Below, in pieces: positions 10,875 to 22,042 of a DNA stretch of 64,000 nt. Under the pieces are notes generated by a model. It made no database searches, was not told the DNA's origin, and saw only the letters and a program-made list of their open reading frames with translations. The position numbers and the translations under genes were made by a program. The stretch is from Dipteris shenzhenensis (Eukaryota > Polypodiophyta > Polypodiopsida > Gleicheniales). How positions within the stretch are numbered: the stretch's first letter is position 1; every line of letters starts with the position of its first letter. The stretch lies in the NCBI GenBank assembly GCA_047967505.1, contig CM106539.1. One strand, given 5' to 3'.

Positions 10875-11149
10875 GTAAGTTTTTGCTCCCTTGGTTTTTC
10901 CTTGTGGGGGGTGAGGGAGTTTGAGAAGCATAACAAACCTGATCTTGAGTACAGATATTGGTCCGAACATATTGTCATATTGTCTGTATCAGATACAATT
11001 TGTGAAAAATTTATGGGACTTATTACTTCAGAGGATAAGATTATCAAGAGACAATGAGTCAACATGGACCGTCATTGCACTGTCTTTGATTATTGAGGGC
11101 TTTGGATCATCTTCATTATCAGAATCAGTACAAGAGGTGGTGGCTACTA

Positions 11150-11870
11150 GCTGAGCATGATGTTTGTCATGTTATTTGCCCATCTTTTTGTAGTATTGGG
11201 CAATCATGTGACCAAGCTTTTTGCAGTACCAGCATATGTCATTGTCGAGCTTATGCCGGTCTTCTTCCATAAAAACTGCTACCATTTCCTCATAGGACAT
11301 TTTTTGCCCTACTTTCAAAGCTCACACACTGTCCCTAAAATGTTCTTCATTGATGGGGCTGTTAAGAAGGACAGCCTTCTTATCATCATGTCAAGCTGAC
11401 ATTTGAGGGTGATAAGCTGCTGAAAGAGAAGACTAAGAGCAGCCAAGCGTGTTTAAGAGTATCCGAACCTTGATAAGTCATGCTATGTAATTACATCTTG
11501 AGAAACAACTTGGTAATATTTATATTACCACCAAAGGTTGCTTCAAGACTAGTCCATACTTGCTTGGTAGTTTTGGTGAGGTCTAGATGATGAGCAGATT
11601 ATCAAAGAGTCCGAGACCAATAATGGCCAATGCATTCTCGTTCTTGTCAATGCAAGCCGCATGTTGAGATGGGTTAACTTGCTCATAGTCTTCAGTAGTG
11701 ACAGTGTGCCACAAGCCTTCCCGCATGAGGAGGAGCTGCATCTTGGTCTTCGAAAGAGTAAATCTCATGCTGGAAAACTTTTTGAAAGAGATGCCATATT
11801 TCGTGATATGGATATAAGTAAGATAGATGTGAGCAGGAGGTAAGCTGGCCAATGCCAACTTGGTCAACTA
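11150..11870 (-). pseudogene. Ty1/copia gag remnant with degenerate zinc knuckle (C1)
   Basis: Minus-strand ORF 11867-11583 carries KFSSMRFTLSKTKMQLLLM, then LWHTVT and ALAIIGLGLFDN, the pattern of copia-type gag (UBN2-like) polyproteins. Further down the minus strand, through stops, it reads MSYEEMVAVFMEED and ICWYCKKLGHMIAQYYKK (about 11250-11190). The latter is a CCHC knuckle whose last Cys is replaced by Tyr. A matching primer-binding site and LTR lie upstream (13025-13039; 13042-16085). A 40-bp direct duplication (11817-11856, 11877-11916) sits at the N-terminal end. Confidence 0.75.
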
Positions 11871-11916
11871 TATTGAAGTAAGATAGATGTGAGCAGGAGG
11901 TAAGCTGGCCAATGCC
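11817..11916. repeat. 40-bp direct duplication, 60-bp period
   Basis: AGTAAGATAGATGTGAGCAG followed by GAGGTAAGCTGGCCAATGCC occurs at 11817-11856 and again, identical, at 11877-11916. Being perfect inside a decayed element, it should be a recent duplication. Confidence 0.9.
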
Positions 11917-11919
11917 TTG

Positions 11920-13024
11920 GAAAATTTGAAGAAAAACTTAGTCAACCATATTGTTGACTTGGCTTTGAGGCTGTTGGCACTGTCAAGGCTTCTTCAACCT
12001 TAGCCAAAACAAAGAAGAAACTAAGTTTTATTTTGGCCGCTCGTTCATGGTCAGCACATATATAGAAAAGCGGGCGGTACCATAGATGGGGGTGCAGCTT
12101 ACTGTAGGAGAAAGAAGGAGCCTACAGAGCTGCAAGTTGACGTGGATCGGGAAAGGGCAGATTTAGAAGCGCTAGCTGCTGGTGACTTTCCTCCAAAGTG
12201 GCGATGGCCTGTGTGTAGACAGGGAGTGGATAGGCCTCTGGTATTTGGCAGAAATGAGAGGAACAACATACTAAACTTAGCAGATATGGCTGAAGAACGA
12301 CGACCTTGGAGTGGAGAAATATCAGGGTCAAGCCCCTCTACTTTGGTGGCTTTTCAAAATAGCACCGACCAAAAAAAGAAAAGAAAAAGGGAGCATTGCT
12401 GCAGTAATACGGAAGCTGCTTGTCCTCAACAGGAGTGACTCAAGAAGCGATGGACTGACACTGCCCGAGCATAGATATAGATGGTAGCATCACTCATCAA
12501 AGGACCCAAATGGCAAGGACGTCTGAGCTTGGACAGACCATGATGAATTTTTGTCTTCTATGAATTCATTGAAAATGTGCATGCATTCTCCATGAGATTT
12601 CCATCAGACAAACTCAATTTGTTCAAATTTTGACCTCTCGAGCTCTAGCTTGCTGCTGCGCTCAATTTAATGTGGAGATAGTGAATTTCGGATGACACAA
12701 AACGAGAAAGCCTTTCCGTTGATTGCAAGGAGGAGATATAAGGGAGGCAGCAGGCATGGATAATTGCCCGGAAGGGAGAACTTTGGAGCTGTGGTTGCTG
12801 TGATTCAAAAAACCACACGTCATGAGACAGCTTGCAGGAGGACTGGTGGCATCGTAGTAATAAAACAATGAAACAAATGAACGTTCTCAATAGAATGCAA
12901 GAAGCACTCAATGGAAAGCCACACTGTGAGTGCAGAACGTCATGTCCTCATGAATCACGAGGCAGTTCGTCATGAACCTCAAAACAATCTTCACCTTTGG
13001 GAGACTTCGTGGAGAAGCGGAGTT
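11920..13024. other. Decayed copia leader region; one unexplained ORF
   Basis: This lies between the copia gag remnant and its primer-binding site (minus-strand element), so it should be leader or gag start. A plus-strand ORF at 12142-12438 begins MDRERADLEALAAGDF. It has no recognised domain and is antisense to the element. I see no start context or repeat that would make it a gene. Confidence 0.35.
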
Positions 13025-13072
13025 GGGTCTTTGATACCAACTGAAGAGACACAAAGGTCATGAGAGAGGGTC

Positions 13073-13074
<2 letters not shown>

Positions 13075-13121
<47 letters not shown>
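13075..13121. repeat. (GA)n microsatellite in copia LTR
   Basis: About 47 bp of GA on the plus strand within the C1 LTR (CT on the element's strand). Comparable runs elsewhere: 9436-9480, 37017-37037, 37503-37533, 39874-39909, 57115-57158, 60561-60605 (CT). Confidence 0.92.
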
Positions 13122-13123
<2 letters not shown>

Positions 13124-13199
13124 AAAAATTGAGCACAATAATCATAGATAGGATCCAAGGGTAAACACACCCTCACGGCATAGCTAGCCGACCAGAGCT

Positions 13200-13760
13200 G
13201 CTGCTCCTCCCTGACCCTTGCTGCCCCCTCTCCCTCAGCCCCTGCCTCCCTCCCCCTCCCTCGCCCTCTCTCTGTCTCCCTCTCAGCCTGCCCCCTCCCC
13301 TCTCAGCCTGCCCCCCTTCCCTGCCCTCTCAGCCCGCTCCCCCTCCTCCGCCCCTTCCTCTCACCCGCTCCCTACCCCCTGCCTCAGCCCTCTCCTCTTC
13401 CCCGCTCCCTACCCCCCGCCTCAGCCCTCTCCTCTCCCCCGCTCCCTACCCCCCGCCTCAGCCCTCTCCTCTACCCCCCTCTCCTCTCCCCCGCTCCCTA
13501 CCCCCTACCTCAGCCCTCTCCTCTCCCCGCTCCCTAACCCCCCGCCTCAGCCCTCTCCTCTACCCCCCTCTCCTCTCCCCCGCTCCCTACCCCCCGCCTC
13601 AGCCCTCTCCTCTACCCCCCTCCTCTACCCCTTCTTCCCGCTCCCTGCCCCTCCTCCCTCTCCCTCTTCTTCTTCTTCTCCTCCTCCTCCTCCCTCCTCC
13701 TCATCCTCCCTTTCCTCCTTAGCCCCTCCTCCTCCTCAGCTCACCTTTCTCCTCCTCCTC
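13200..13760 (+). promoter_or_regulatory. Pyrimidine-rich 5' UTR of LINE-A3
   Basis: About 560 bp is almost purely C and T on the plus strand, with tandem units such as CTCAGCCCTCTCCTCT and CCCGCTCCCTACCCCC. The same kind of tract precedes ORF1 in A4 (26930-27440) and A6 (47430-48060), so it belongs to the element and is its likely 5' UTR and promoter region. The long Pro/Ser/Leu-rich ORFs across it are composition artefacts. Confidence 0.75.
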
Positions 13761-13828
13761 TCCCGGGCAGCTTATTGCGGAAGGAACCTTGTTCGTGTTC
13801 GAGTTGGCCTCACCTACCTCGATTGGCG

Positions 13829-15038
13829 ATGGCTTTGCCTTCAACCAATCTTCGTCCACTCCCACCGACCACGAAAACAATTGTTTTCTCAAAAGACGAG
13901 CTGCAGCAGCTCAAAAACGATACTGAGCAGGAGAGCTCGACATCGCTCTTTGCTCGCATCCATGGGTCCCACCCTTCCAGGCTACAGGCCAGGGACTGGA
14001 TGCTCGCCACTCTACCTGGAGACCTCGCAGGGCACCTTACAGATGTTTGTCTGCTTGAGCGAGGTTTCTTCTAGATTGTTTTCGACTCCTCGGAGGTAGC
14101 TCGTACATTGCTGTAGGCTAGCCCATTAGCATTGAGCTCCAGGAGGATTTTTTTGACCCCTTTTTCTTTGGGGTTTGATCCTGTCGAGGAAGACAGCCGG
14201 ACGACGTCACTTTTCATCCGATTTCTAGGTCTTCCTCAGGTGTACCATCGATTGCTACATTCCATTGGAGCCGCCTTTGGAGTGGTTAATGAGATATTCC
14301 CTCTCCTTGAGATGTCTACTTCAGCAGCAGAGGCAGTCAGGTCTGATGGGATACCGCGTGTTAGGGTCATTGTCTCTGACCCTAACATCTCGGATGACCG
14401 CATTATGCTTCAGCGTCCAGATGGCTCCTTCTTCAGACAGAGAGTTGAGATTGCAGGGAGATAGGATCAGTGTAGGATTTGCAGGACCCTTGGGCACTTT
14501 GCCAGAGATTGCCCAAGGAAAAAGAAAAGACCAAAAAGATCCACAGGTGCGCCTCATAGCTTCAACCGACCTGGACCTTCTTCACGACCAGTTCCTACCG
14601 CCCCACACGTTGCTAGACCTTCGACTTCACAGCCAGGACCTTCAGCCTCTTGTCCTGGTACTTATATAGCGCGTACAGGACAGTTAGCACGTCCTGCTCC
14701 AATCGTCGCTCGTTGGGTGCCTGTCAGAGTTGGTGAGTTGGTACCTCAAGCTACCACTGACGGGACCGCGGACACGTCTCTTCAGGCAGGAGACATCCTT
14801 GTCCTGGTTCCATGTGCAGATGAGGCTGCTCCTGACCCTGCTCAGATGCAGGAGCGCTGATCTAGGGAGAACCTTCCTGCAGAGGCCCGTGCTTTACTTG
14901 AGCGGAGTGACAGAGTTGTGGTTGAGATCAGGTAGATGTGTCTGCCTACACGTGACAGAGGTACTTCCGCAGGGCTCCTTCGCACTCTAGCGCCAAAGGT
15001 ACTTCGTAGGAATTCATTTTCAGTTCTAGCAGACTTGG
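13829..15038 (+). pseudogene. LINE-A ORF1 (A3): DUF4283-like domain plus CCHC knuckle
   Basis: From the ATG at 13829 it reads MALPSTNLRPLPPTTKTIVF, SKDELQQLKND, then QARDWMLATLP and a stop at 14072. It continues through LGFDPVEEDSRTTSLFIRF, VYHRLLHSIGAAFGVV and VRVIVSDPNISDD to CRICRTLGHFARDC at about 14470-14515. A Pro/Ser-rich tail follows. The order matches plant L1 ORF1 (DUF4283-like RNA-binding region, then a C-x2-C-x4-H-x4-C knuckle). Stops also occur at 14462 and 14858. The ORF1 frame runs in frame into the ORF2 C-terminus at about 15036 (see the finding on the fusion). Confidence 0.85.
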
Positions 15039-15850
15039 CTGAGTTTGAGGGGCACCGAGAGAAGAGGTTTCCCTTCTTTCGATATACAGTTAGAAATGCC
15101 CGGAGATTTGAGCGCAGCAGTAGAGGTTGGAGGCCCTCTACAGCGCCACACTAGGATAGTTTTCAGATTTCCGCAGCTGTGCGGAAGAACTTTTGGCGTA
15201 GGCTCTGGAAATCCCTCAGGAATAGAAAGGTCACATTTTTCTTTTGGCTTTCTATTCATGGAGGGATTGCAGTGAACCTGTGGAGATCCAGGTTCGGCGG
15301 AGCTGGCCCTACTTGTCCTCGTTGTCACATTGCCTTTGGGAGTGCAGACATGCGAGGACGATTTGGAAAGGTGTTGCTAGGATTTTCAGCCTCTTTCATA
15401 CAACTTTCTATATGACCTGGGGTTCAGTGGCTTGGTTATCTCTTACGGGCCCATAGGTGTTTTTCGAGGACATGATCCAGATCGAGTTTTCATTGTACGG
15501 CGACATTCAGTAGAGTCTTGTTCCCTCCAGGATGTTCCCCACACTTCTTTCAGAGCTGCTCATGCCTCAGTAGACACGTCTTGGGAGATTTTGGCTAGCA
15601 TTGCGGCTTGGCATATCTGGAGAGCCAGGTGTATAGAGGCGATGGAGGTTATCCAGGTTCACCCTTTCCAGACTATGGCCAATATTTGGACTGACACAGT
15701 ACACACTCTGATGGCCATTTGGGCGAGCATGCAGGGATCCTCCAGAGCAGCCACTGCCAGGAGAGTTAACTTTTTCAGAGTTTGGAAGGGATCTCCTTTC
15801 TTCTCTGAGTTGCCTTCAGGGTTGAGATGGCATTTTCAGCCTGCGCCTTA
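15036..15850 (+). pseudogene. LINE-A ORF2 C-terminal domain (A3)
   Basis: Begins GHREKRFPFFRYTVRNARRF and reaches FFWLSIHGGIAVNLWRSRFG and CPRCH. The second half of the zinc motif (ES...HCLWEC) is damaged by a short deletion and frame change near 15330. It then recovers in the 15432-15851 ORF (ASVDTSWEILASIAAWHIWR; VWKGSPFFSE). The end corresponds to the normal LINE-A ORF2 stop region. Confidence 0.85.
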
Positions 15851-16099
15851 GTTCTTTATTAGCTCACTTTGAGCTGTTTTTTCATGCATTGCATGATGTA
15901 CTCCCGCATTTGAGCTTGCTTTCGCGGTTTTCATTCATACTTAATGAAGTAATTTTCTTGAAAAAAAAAAAAAGATAGGATCCAAGTTTATATAGCCACA
16001 AGGGCTGAACCTTTGACCTCACCTATGATGTCATGTCCATGACCTTATCCACTCCCAAAGCCCACCTGACCCTTCAAACACAACAATATGCACAATTTC

Positions 16100-19000
16100 T
16101 CACACAACTCTCACACCACTCTCAAACACACACTAGATAATATCAAAGACCCTCTGGGTAGAGTTGAGATAGCCTGGACCTTCATTGTGTGTGCTCCGGT
16201 CAACGTCTGCATTGTGCATGGTCTTTGTGTCTCTAGCTCCATAGCTCCGCATCGTCTCTTATTGTTGATCCATTCAGCCCTCATCTCAACTAAGTCGTGC
16301 TCCTCCACTCTACTATATCCTGGAAGCTGACTCAAATGTGTGGAAATTTGTGACATGTTGCGTGCTCGATATATCTTTGTCTGCTGTGGCGCTATCACCT
16401 CCTGTTGTCTAGTCTGTCTTAGTAGGGTCTCTTTGTGTTGCTACATTTCAATCAGATACAGATAAGAGACTAATGTAGGTGTGGTCATGAAAGTGGATCT
16501 ACTGAGAGAGTGGCCCAAAATCCTACCCTCTTGAAAAAGGGAATGTATCGTCCACGGATCTCATAATAGGCTGGGTAAGTGCATATGAAATGCTCCTTGG
16601 TCTCCACCTCTTCCAAGTATGCCTAGCTTAATCGTGAGCTTCGGTCTAGTCCATCTTCATAGGGTCTCTTTGTAATGCCACATCTTAATCAGATAGAGAC
16701 TAATCATGAAAGTAGAGAGTGGCCCAAACTCGTACCCTCTTGAAAAAGCAATGGATCATCCACGGATCTCATAATAGGTTGGGCAAGTGCATACGAAATG
16801 CTTCTCTGTCTCTAGGTATACTTGGCTCAATCCTCAGTTGATGGGACGAGACCCACATTAGTGCATGTGAGACTCATTTATCCTCTAATACTGGGTCTGA
16901 TAATCACTCCATCCTCTGTTAATCTCAAAAAGTGGTCTCCGTAGAACTAGACCTTGGTGGGAAACTCTTGGCCCCCCCCCCCCCCCCGAGTCCGTGACGT
17001 ATAGAGATGGAGTAAACAACCTTATGATACGATTGATATCATCTCATGGGATCAGGGGGGATGTGGCATTCAAACCGTACTGGAAGGAGGGGAGTTGGTT
17101 CATCTAAATACCTTGACTGGCAAGCCATCTAGATATACATGCATACCCGGCCATGTTAACCCTCTCTATGCTAGTTTTTTCAGTGCCAATCTCGGTAGTC
17201 TCCAACGGGGCAAAGCCCAAGCCCCATGTAGGCATTTCATTGTTTGAAAGATGGCATTAATCTAGAGGGATGTCATGGCGAACTTTGCCTATACTATCTA
17301 ATGAGGGACTGTCGAGTCATCTTGGATTCCATAGCCTCTCAAATGTTTGCCACCTGTAGCCTCTCAAATATCCGCAAATTAGTCGCTAAGAGATCACTTT
17401 CCCAAAAGGGTGTTGCATACATGGATGTGGGTATCACTAGTATATCAAACGAACATCCCTTCGTCGAGGGGTCCTGGAAGAGTGTTTGCTCTAGTCGGGC
17501 CAGAGCTTCTTGACCTCGTGTAAGCCCCCTGATTGCATGAATGATCGTGAAAACTCGTCTTGTGAAGACTTAACCTAGATAAGTGTATGATTGCATTATC
17601 TCCACTGGCTCCCCTGGGTAAGTGAAGCTGTGCTAATGAAGTACTGCCTGGTGAAAACCATAACCTTGGTCTTGCTAAGCTTGATTGTCAAGTCTCTCTC
17701 CCTGTAAAACAACTCTAGGGCCTCTAGGTGTCTTTGTATGACCACTGTTCTGAAGAGATATAAGGACTATGTCATCTGCGTACAACAGTATCTGTATCAT
17801 CAAATCAGCAATCATCTATCCCTCACCTTCCAGGCGATCAATAAAGGTTGTGATCTCGTCAATGTAGAGTCCAAAGAGTGTCGATGAGAGAAGGCATGCT
17901 TGCTTCACTTCTATCACGCTCTCAATCTAGTTTGCAAACCTTGAAGGGCATGTATTCTCCCGTTGATTGACTCATATAGACTCATCACCCCCAAATCATG
18001 TCTCTTGGGATGTGAATCATGCGGGATTGTGGGATTGTGTCAAAGGCCTTCTGGAAGTCTATAGATCAAGGATAGACTTTGTGGGATCTCGATCTCGCCT
18101 CCTCAATGATTTCTCATAGAGTGAAGATGTGGGCAAGAGTAGAATGCTTTCTCTGGAACCAAGTATGTCCCAAATCCCGTTGTCCTTGTCTTGTAAAGGA
18201 GGTAAACTCTCTCTAGTACCGACCCGTAAACCTTGGTCAATGATGTGTGACCAATCACGAGCGGTAGTTCACAGTGTCCATGGGTGTATATCGGCTTGAT
18301 AGTGGTGGTACTCCAAGAAAGGGGAAGCCATGGCATACAACATGATTGGACATCTGCACTAAGATTGAGGCCAAGACCTCTCTCCATGTGCAAAGTGCTC
18401 AGTCAACAGCCCCTCATTGTCGTGGGCTCTTAGGTTGTGGAGCCAATGCAATGCAGCTCGTACATTCAGTGTGGTGAATAAGATGGATGTGGTGGGCCTT
18501 GGTAGGGAGGACATATCAGCTGGTGTATGGATCGAGACATCATAGAGCAATGTCGCTTATGTGTGCTTACGCTGGGTCCGTAATGGAGGAGATAGGTGGC
18601 TTTCCCTCAGAGAGAAGCCCCATGCAATAGTGGAGTCCTTCTCGAAAATAGCGATCATATCATCCAGTCAGTGTGAGAGGAAAGCCCACCTCTTACGGTG
18701 TGTAGATGGCGTGATATCTGTTGTGTCTCGGATGTCGTCAAGTGCCCTAGAGCCTGCTCGTGCATGAGGTGAGATCTCATCTTTGGCAGTCACTATGAAA
18801 CCATGGATTTTGGGGCATCTTCCCAGCTTGGGCGCGTGTTGGGCTGAGTTGTATGGAACGATCTGGTGGCAGCATCGTGAACCTTTAATACAAGGCATGG
18901 GCAAGGCTTGCATCATGTCCAAGGAAGGTCGGCATCTCACAAGATAGGTGGCTCGTCAAGGGCATGATCAAGTGTATCTAGACATGAGTGGGGGCAAGAG

Positions 19001-19754
19001 ATGTTGAGATGTGGTAGTTGAGATGTCTAGGTAGGAGAGGTCAGCGCCGAGTTTTTTTGGGGGGGGGGAGGAGCGAGGGACTGTTAAATCATGTACTCGC
19101 GCTGCACAAAGGTTGGGGAACCCATCAGGTAGTTCACTGTCCTTGTCCCCCCTCATGTGGGAAACAAGTGAGTCCTTTGGATAACGACCATCTTTGAATA
19201 CTGTTATATATGAAGAGGTCGTGTGCTGCTCCCATCTCCAGTAAATGTCCCCTATACCCTGTCACATGTGGTGCATCATTTGAGTGTCTCATTATCCCAA
19301 GTTCTGCTGGGCCCATCTCTGGCTCTGTGAGGGGGTCCAATCCAAAGTCTAGTAAGTGCAGTCGTTCGTCCCTTGTACGTGCATTGAAGTCACCTAGAAG
19401 GATGATCTCTCCCTGGCTAGAGGGCTCCGTGATATCATCTTATATCGTTATTTATATGGTTGTGACCCTTTGTGGTGACCTCATGCGCATAGGATGATGT
19501 ATTGGGGGAAAGTAGCACACTGCAATGAAAATCAGCCGTGCTTCAGTTGATTGAACTTGTATCCAAATGTGTCATGTGTGCTCCTCCTCCACATCATAGA
19601 TATCTGAGGTGTGATTTGAAAAGAACTATTGCCTCTCCATAACCCAATATACCGTCTCTCCTCATCTCCTTTCTGCGACTCAACTCCCAGGTGTATTCTT
19701 TCACTATGGATAGTTCTCGCTCTAGGTTCTTATGTGTCTCAGTGTAGAAGATGT
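16100..19754 (-). mobile_element. LINE-B copy B3: endonuclease, RT and C-terminus, decayed
   Basis: Read on the minus strand in protein order. The endonuclease remnant (19754-18960) includes HLLEMGAAHDLFIYNSIQRW and GLTCFPHEGG. A linker follows (SSLPRPTTSILFTTLNVRAA, near 18500). The RT has YADD and AKTKV-type motifs at about 17800-17640. The C-terminal CTLC region is present twice (about 16850-16690 and 16630-16490, around YYEIRGRY). A final segment lies at 16398-16111. Stops and frameshifts are frequent. The endonuclease start is on the far side of an inserted gypsy LTR, at 22125-22043. Confidence 0.82.
16490..16860. repeat. Duplicated LINE-B C-terminal segment
   Basis: Two similar blocks of about 150-200 bp share GTGGCCCAAA, TACCCTCTTGAAAAAG, TCCACGGATCTCATAATAGG and AAGTGCATA(T/C)GAAATGCT. 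One begins near 16505, the other near 16720. On the minus strand each encodes EHFICT-like and YYEIRGR residues of the LINE-B C-terminus, so part of that domain was tandemly duplicated. Confidence 0.75.
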
Positions 19755-22042
19755 TGATAAGGAAAAAATGGAAAGACAACCAGGAATTATGTACTTCACC
19801 ACGTCAGATAGCTGAGACTTCATAGGGATCAGCTGCAATGAGGGCTCGTAGATGATGAGCTTATGAACCAGATTCCAGAGTATGTGTCTTTGTACTAGGC
19901 ACCGAGACAAACCCCAATAAAAACTGACTGAACATAGATCACACAGACTCAGAGAGTCAAAGGACTACACAACCCGAGACAACTAGACTTTAGAACTGAA
20001 CTTTCCTCAACAACTCAGAGAACAGTCAGCCTCAGAATACTACGAACCCACAGCCCACATGAAGGTTATCTTTGGGACTTTTCAAGACATCAACCCACAA
20101 TCAAGATCCCACAGCCAAGACTCGTAAGCCTCCATCAAGAGCAACAGCTCGTAACTCTTGACGTGATCATAACTGCTCCACAGCATCTCCTTCTCAAACA
20201 CTGAGCTCTAGCATTCCATACATCTCCCCAAAACTGCAGTCAGTGACCAAAGAGTGAGAGGGACTGGCTAGCGGATTGCATCGATCATCTCTGCTCTTAC
20301 ACAACTACGTTCAGCGTCTGTATCTTTCTCTTGCTCGTAGAGTACTTCATACTCATAGCTTCTGTCGCCACAGTCCTCCAGACAGCAGAAATGATGCCAC
20401 AGCTATGCCTCAAGCTTTTACTAAGCAATAGCTCATAACCAGCCACCTACAAGCCCACACGGAAGACATCTCAAGCAACGGCCTCAGCCTCTTCTATTTT
20501 CCGTATTGTGTGCTTTCCGTCACTCAAGATATTCTGCTCAAAACCTCTTTGATAGCTATACTTCTCACAGCCAAGAAACCCACGACTCCAGTAAGAGTAA
20601 ACAGCCCGTTGGAAAACAGCGCCAACTCACAGCTTCTCTTTTCATGGTGTATGCTCCCCCTCTGTCGTTCAAAATCCTCTAGTGCGCAGTAGCCACGCCT
20701 AGCCAAATCCCAAAGCTCTCAGTCGCCCTTCAAAGTACTCTGACCTCCGTAGTTGAGACGCCCTTCTACAACCAGCAGCTCACGGTCTCCTTGCGCCATC
20801 TTTCCCAGGCCATGTTCAAGCTCTCGACCCCCAAACTTCAAAAGCTCCTCTCCAAGGCAACCGTCACGCCCTCTTACAGAGATGCTCCCCCTCTATTCAT
20901 TTGTCTCTTGGTCTGAGCAGTCACGACCCCCAGCTCACAGAACCCGCGATCACCTCTCTTCGCTCATGGAGTTCCTGCAATCGAGTCGCCTCCAGTAATT
21001 GAAGCTCCCAGACTCAATCTCCTCTCCAAGGTCCCCGGTATGCCTTCCTCTACGCCATCTTCGACCTCCCCGTGTCTCCAAAGTTTCCCCGGCCACATAG
21101 TAGCGACGCCACAGCTGCGTCCCCTAGCACCTAACGCTTCTCCCACACCTCCTTTTCGTGATCACTGCTGCCTCACAGCTCCTCTTCTCCTCATGGAGCA
21201 CACATCAAAAAAATCCCTGGTCTCTTTCCTTCTCTGTGCAATCCTGGCCCCCTCGCTTCTGAGCTCCTTCCAGCCACTCAGCAGCGACTTGCGCTCTCTT
21301 CCAGAGCTCCTCTCTGCCCTCTGAGAATTCCTCTGCGAGCTCCTCCCACACCCCTCTTCAACTCCACTCCTCCTCCTGTAGTCGTCGCGACCCTCCTCTT
21401 TCAGCAACAGTCCCGTCCTTCGACGTCCAGCCGCCACCTTGCCATCCAGAAGCGCCTCCTTCATTCTCACGTAGCCACCTTTGCATGAGCAGGATGCCTT
21501 CCCTATCAGTCCAGCCATGTCATCATGTAGAATTTACCACTCTTCCATTTAAAAAATGCAGATATCCCCCAAAGGCAAATTAAAAGCACATTTTGGACCT
21601 TTAGTCACACAATTCCCACATACATTAGCATGCACATTAAAGCTTGCATGCACCCCCGTGCACACACATGAAAAGCCCCTTGACATGGACACCATAACAT
21701 ATCAAATTCCTGCAACATGCAAGTGCACATTGACTCAGGAAAATATAAAAAAACCCCTTCATGACTTGACTTTACATGACCCTAAAAACATTTCATTTGA
21801 CCACACACTGGACACCTTTGCTCTGGAAGTCTGGTACAACCACATTGCATTTCATCATTTCCCATGAAGTCCTTGCAAAACATACTTTATTATCTCAAAA
21901 AAGTATACATCAGTCCATCATGCTTGTGAAAGAAAAATCCACAAATGCCAAAAGCCCACACCTACCCTAAATGTGTACAACTATGTGCCTACCCACAGCT
22001 ATATACAGTGCTAAAAAACTTGATACAGGTTTTGTCCTATCA
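19755..22042. mobile_element. Solo gypsy LTR (2.3 kb) inside LINE-B3
   Basis: Starts TGATAAGGAAAAAATGG and ends GGTTTTGTCCTATCA, the same termini as the LTRs at 40520-42092 and 46922-54789, so it is one LTR of that gypsy family (read TGATAGGAC...TCCTTATCA on the minus strand). No internal gypsy sequence follows on either side, hence a solo LTR. The left 160 bp and right 550 bp match the other copies closely; the middle is longer. Flanks are ATGT on the left and ACGT on the right. LINE-B endonuclease sequence resumes across it, which proves a nested insertion. Confidence 0.85.

Larger units (their letters stand above)
13160..15973 (+). mobile_element. LINE-A copy A3, internally deleted, with target-site duplication
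   Basis: Bounded by GATAGGATCCAAG at 13147-13159 and 15974-15986, with poly(A) at 15961-15973. From 5' to 3' it has a pyrimidine-rich leader (about 13200-13760), ORF1 (13829 on), an abrupt jump at about 15036 and the ORF2 C-terminal domain to about 15849. The LINE-A 3' UTR follows. About 3.6 kb found in A6 (most of ORF2, including endonuclease and RT) is missing, so it could move only with proteins from elsewhere. The target was the LTR of copia C1, just downstream of its TATA box. Confidence 0.93.
13042..16085 (-). mobile_element. Copia 5' LTR and primer-binding site (C1), split by LINE-A3
   Basis: On the minus strand an LTR starts TGTTGTGTTTGAAGGG at 16085. It has a TATA box (GGCTATATAAAC, about 15998-15987), is broken by LINE-A3 at the duplicated site GATAGGATCCAAG, and resumes at 13159. 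It then has a (TC)n run and ends CTTCA near 13042. TGGTATCAAAGACCC at 13039-13025 follows directly and resembles the initiator-Met tRNA primer site (TGGTATCAGAGC) usual for copia. Without the LINE the LTR is about 215 bp. No second LTR of this element was found. Confidence 0.68.

Noticed and set aside
13218-14099. 293-codon Pro/Ser/Leu-rich ORF, extensin-like at first sight
   Set aside because: It is the pyrimidine-rich LINE-A 5' UTR read as protein. All frames are open there because C/T-only DNA has no stops, and it runs out of frame across ORF1.
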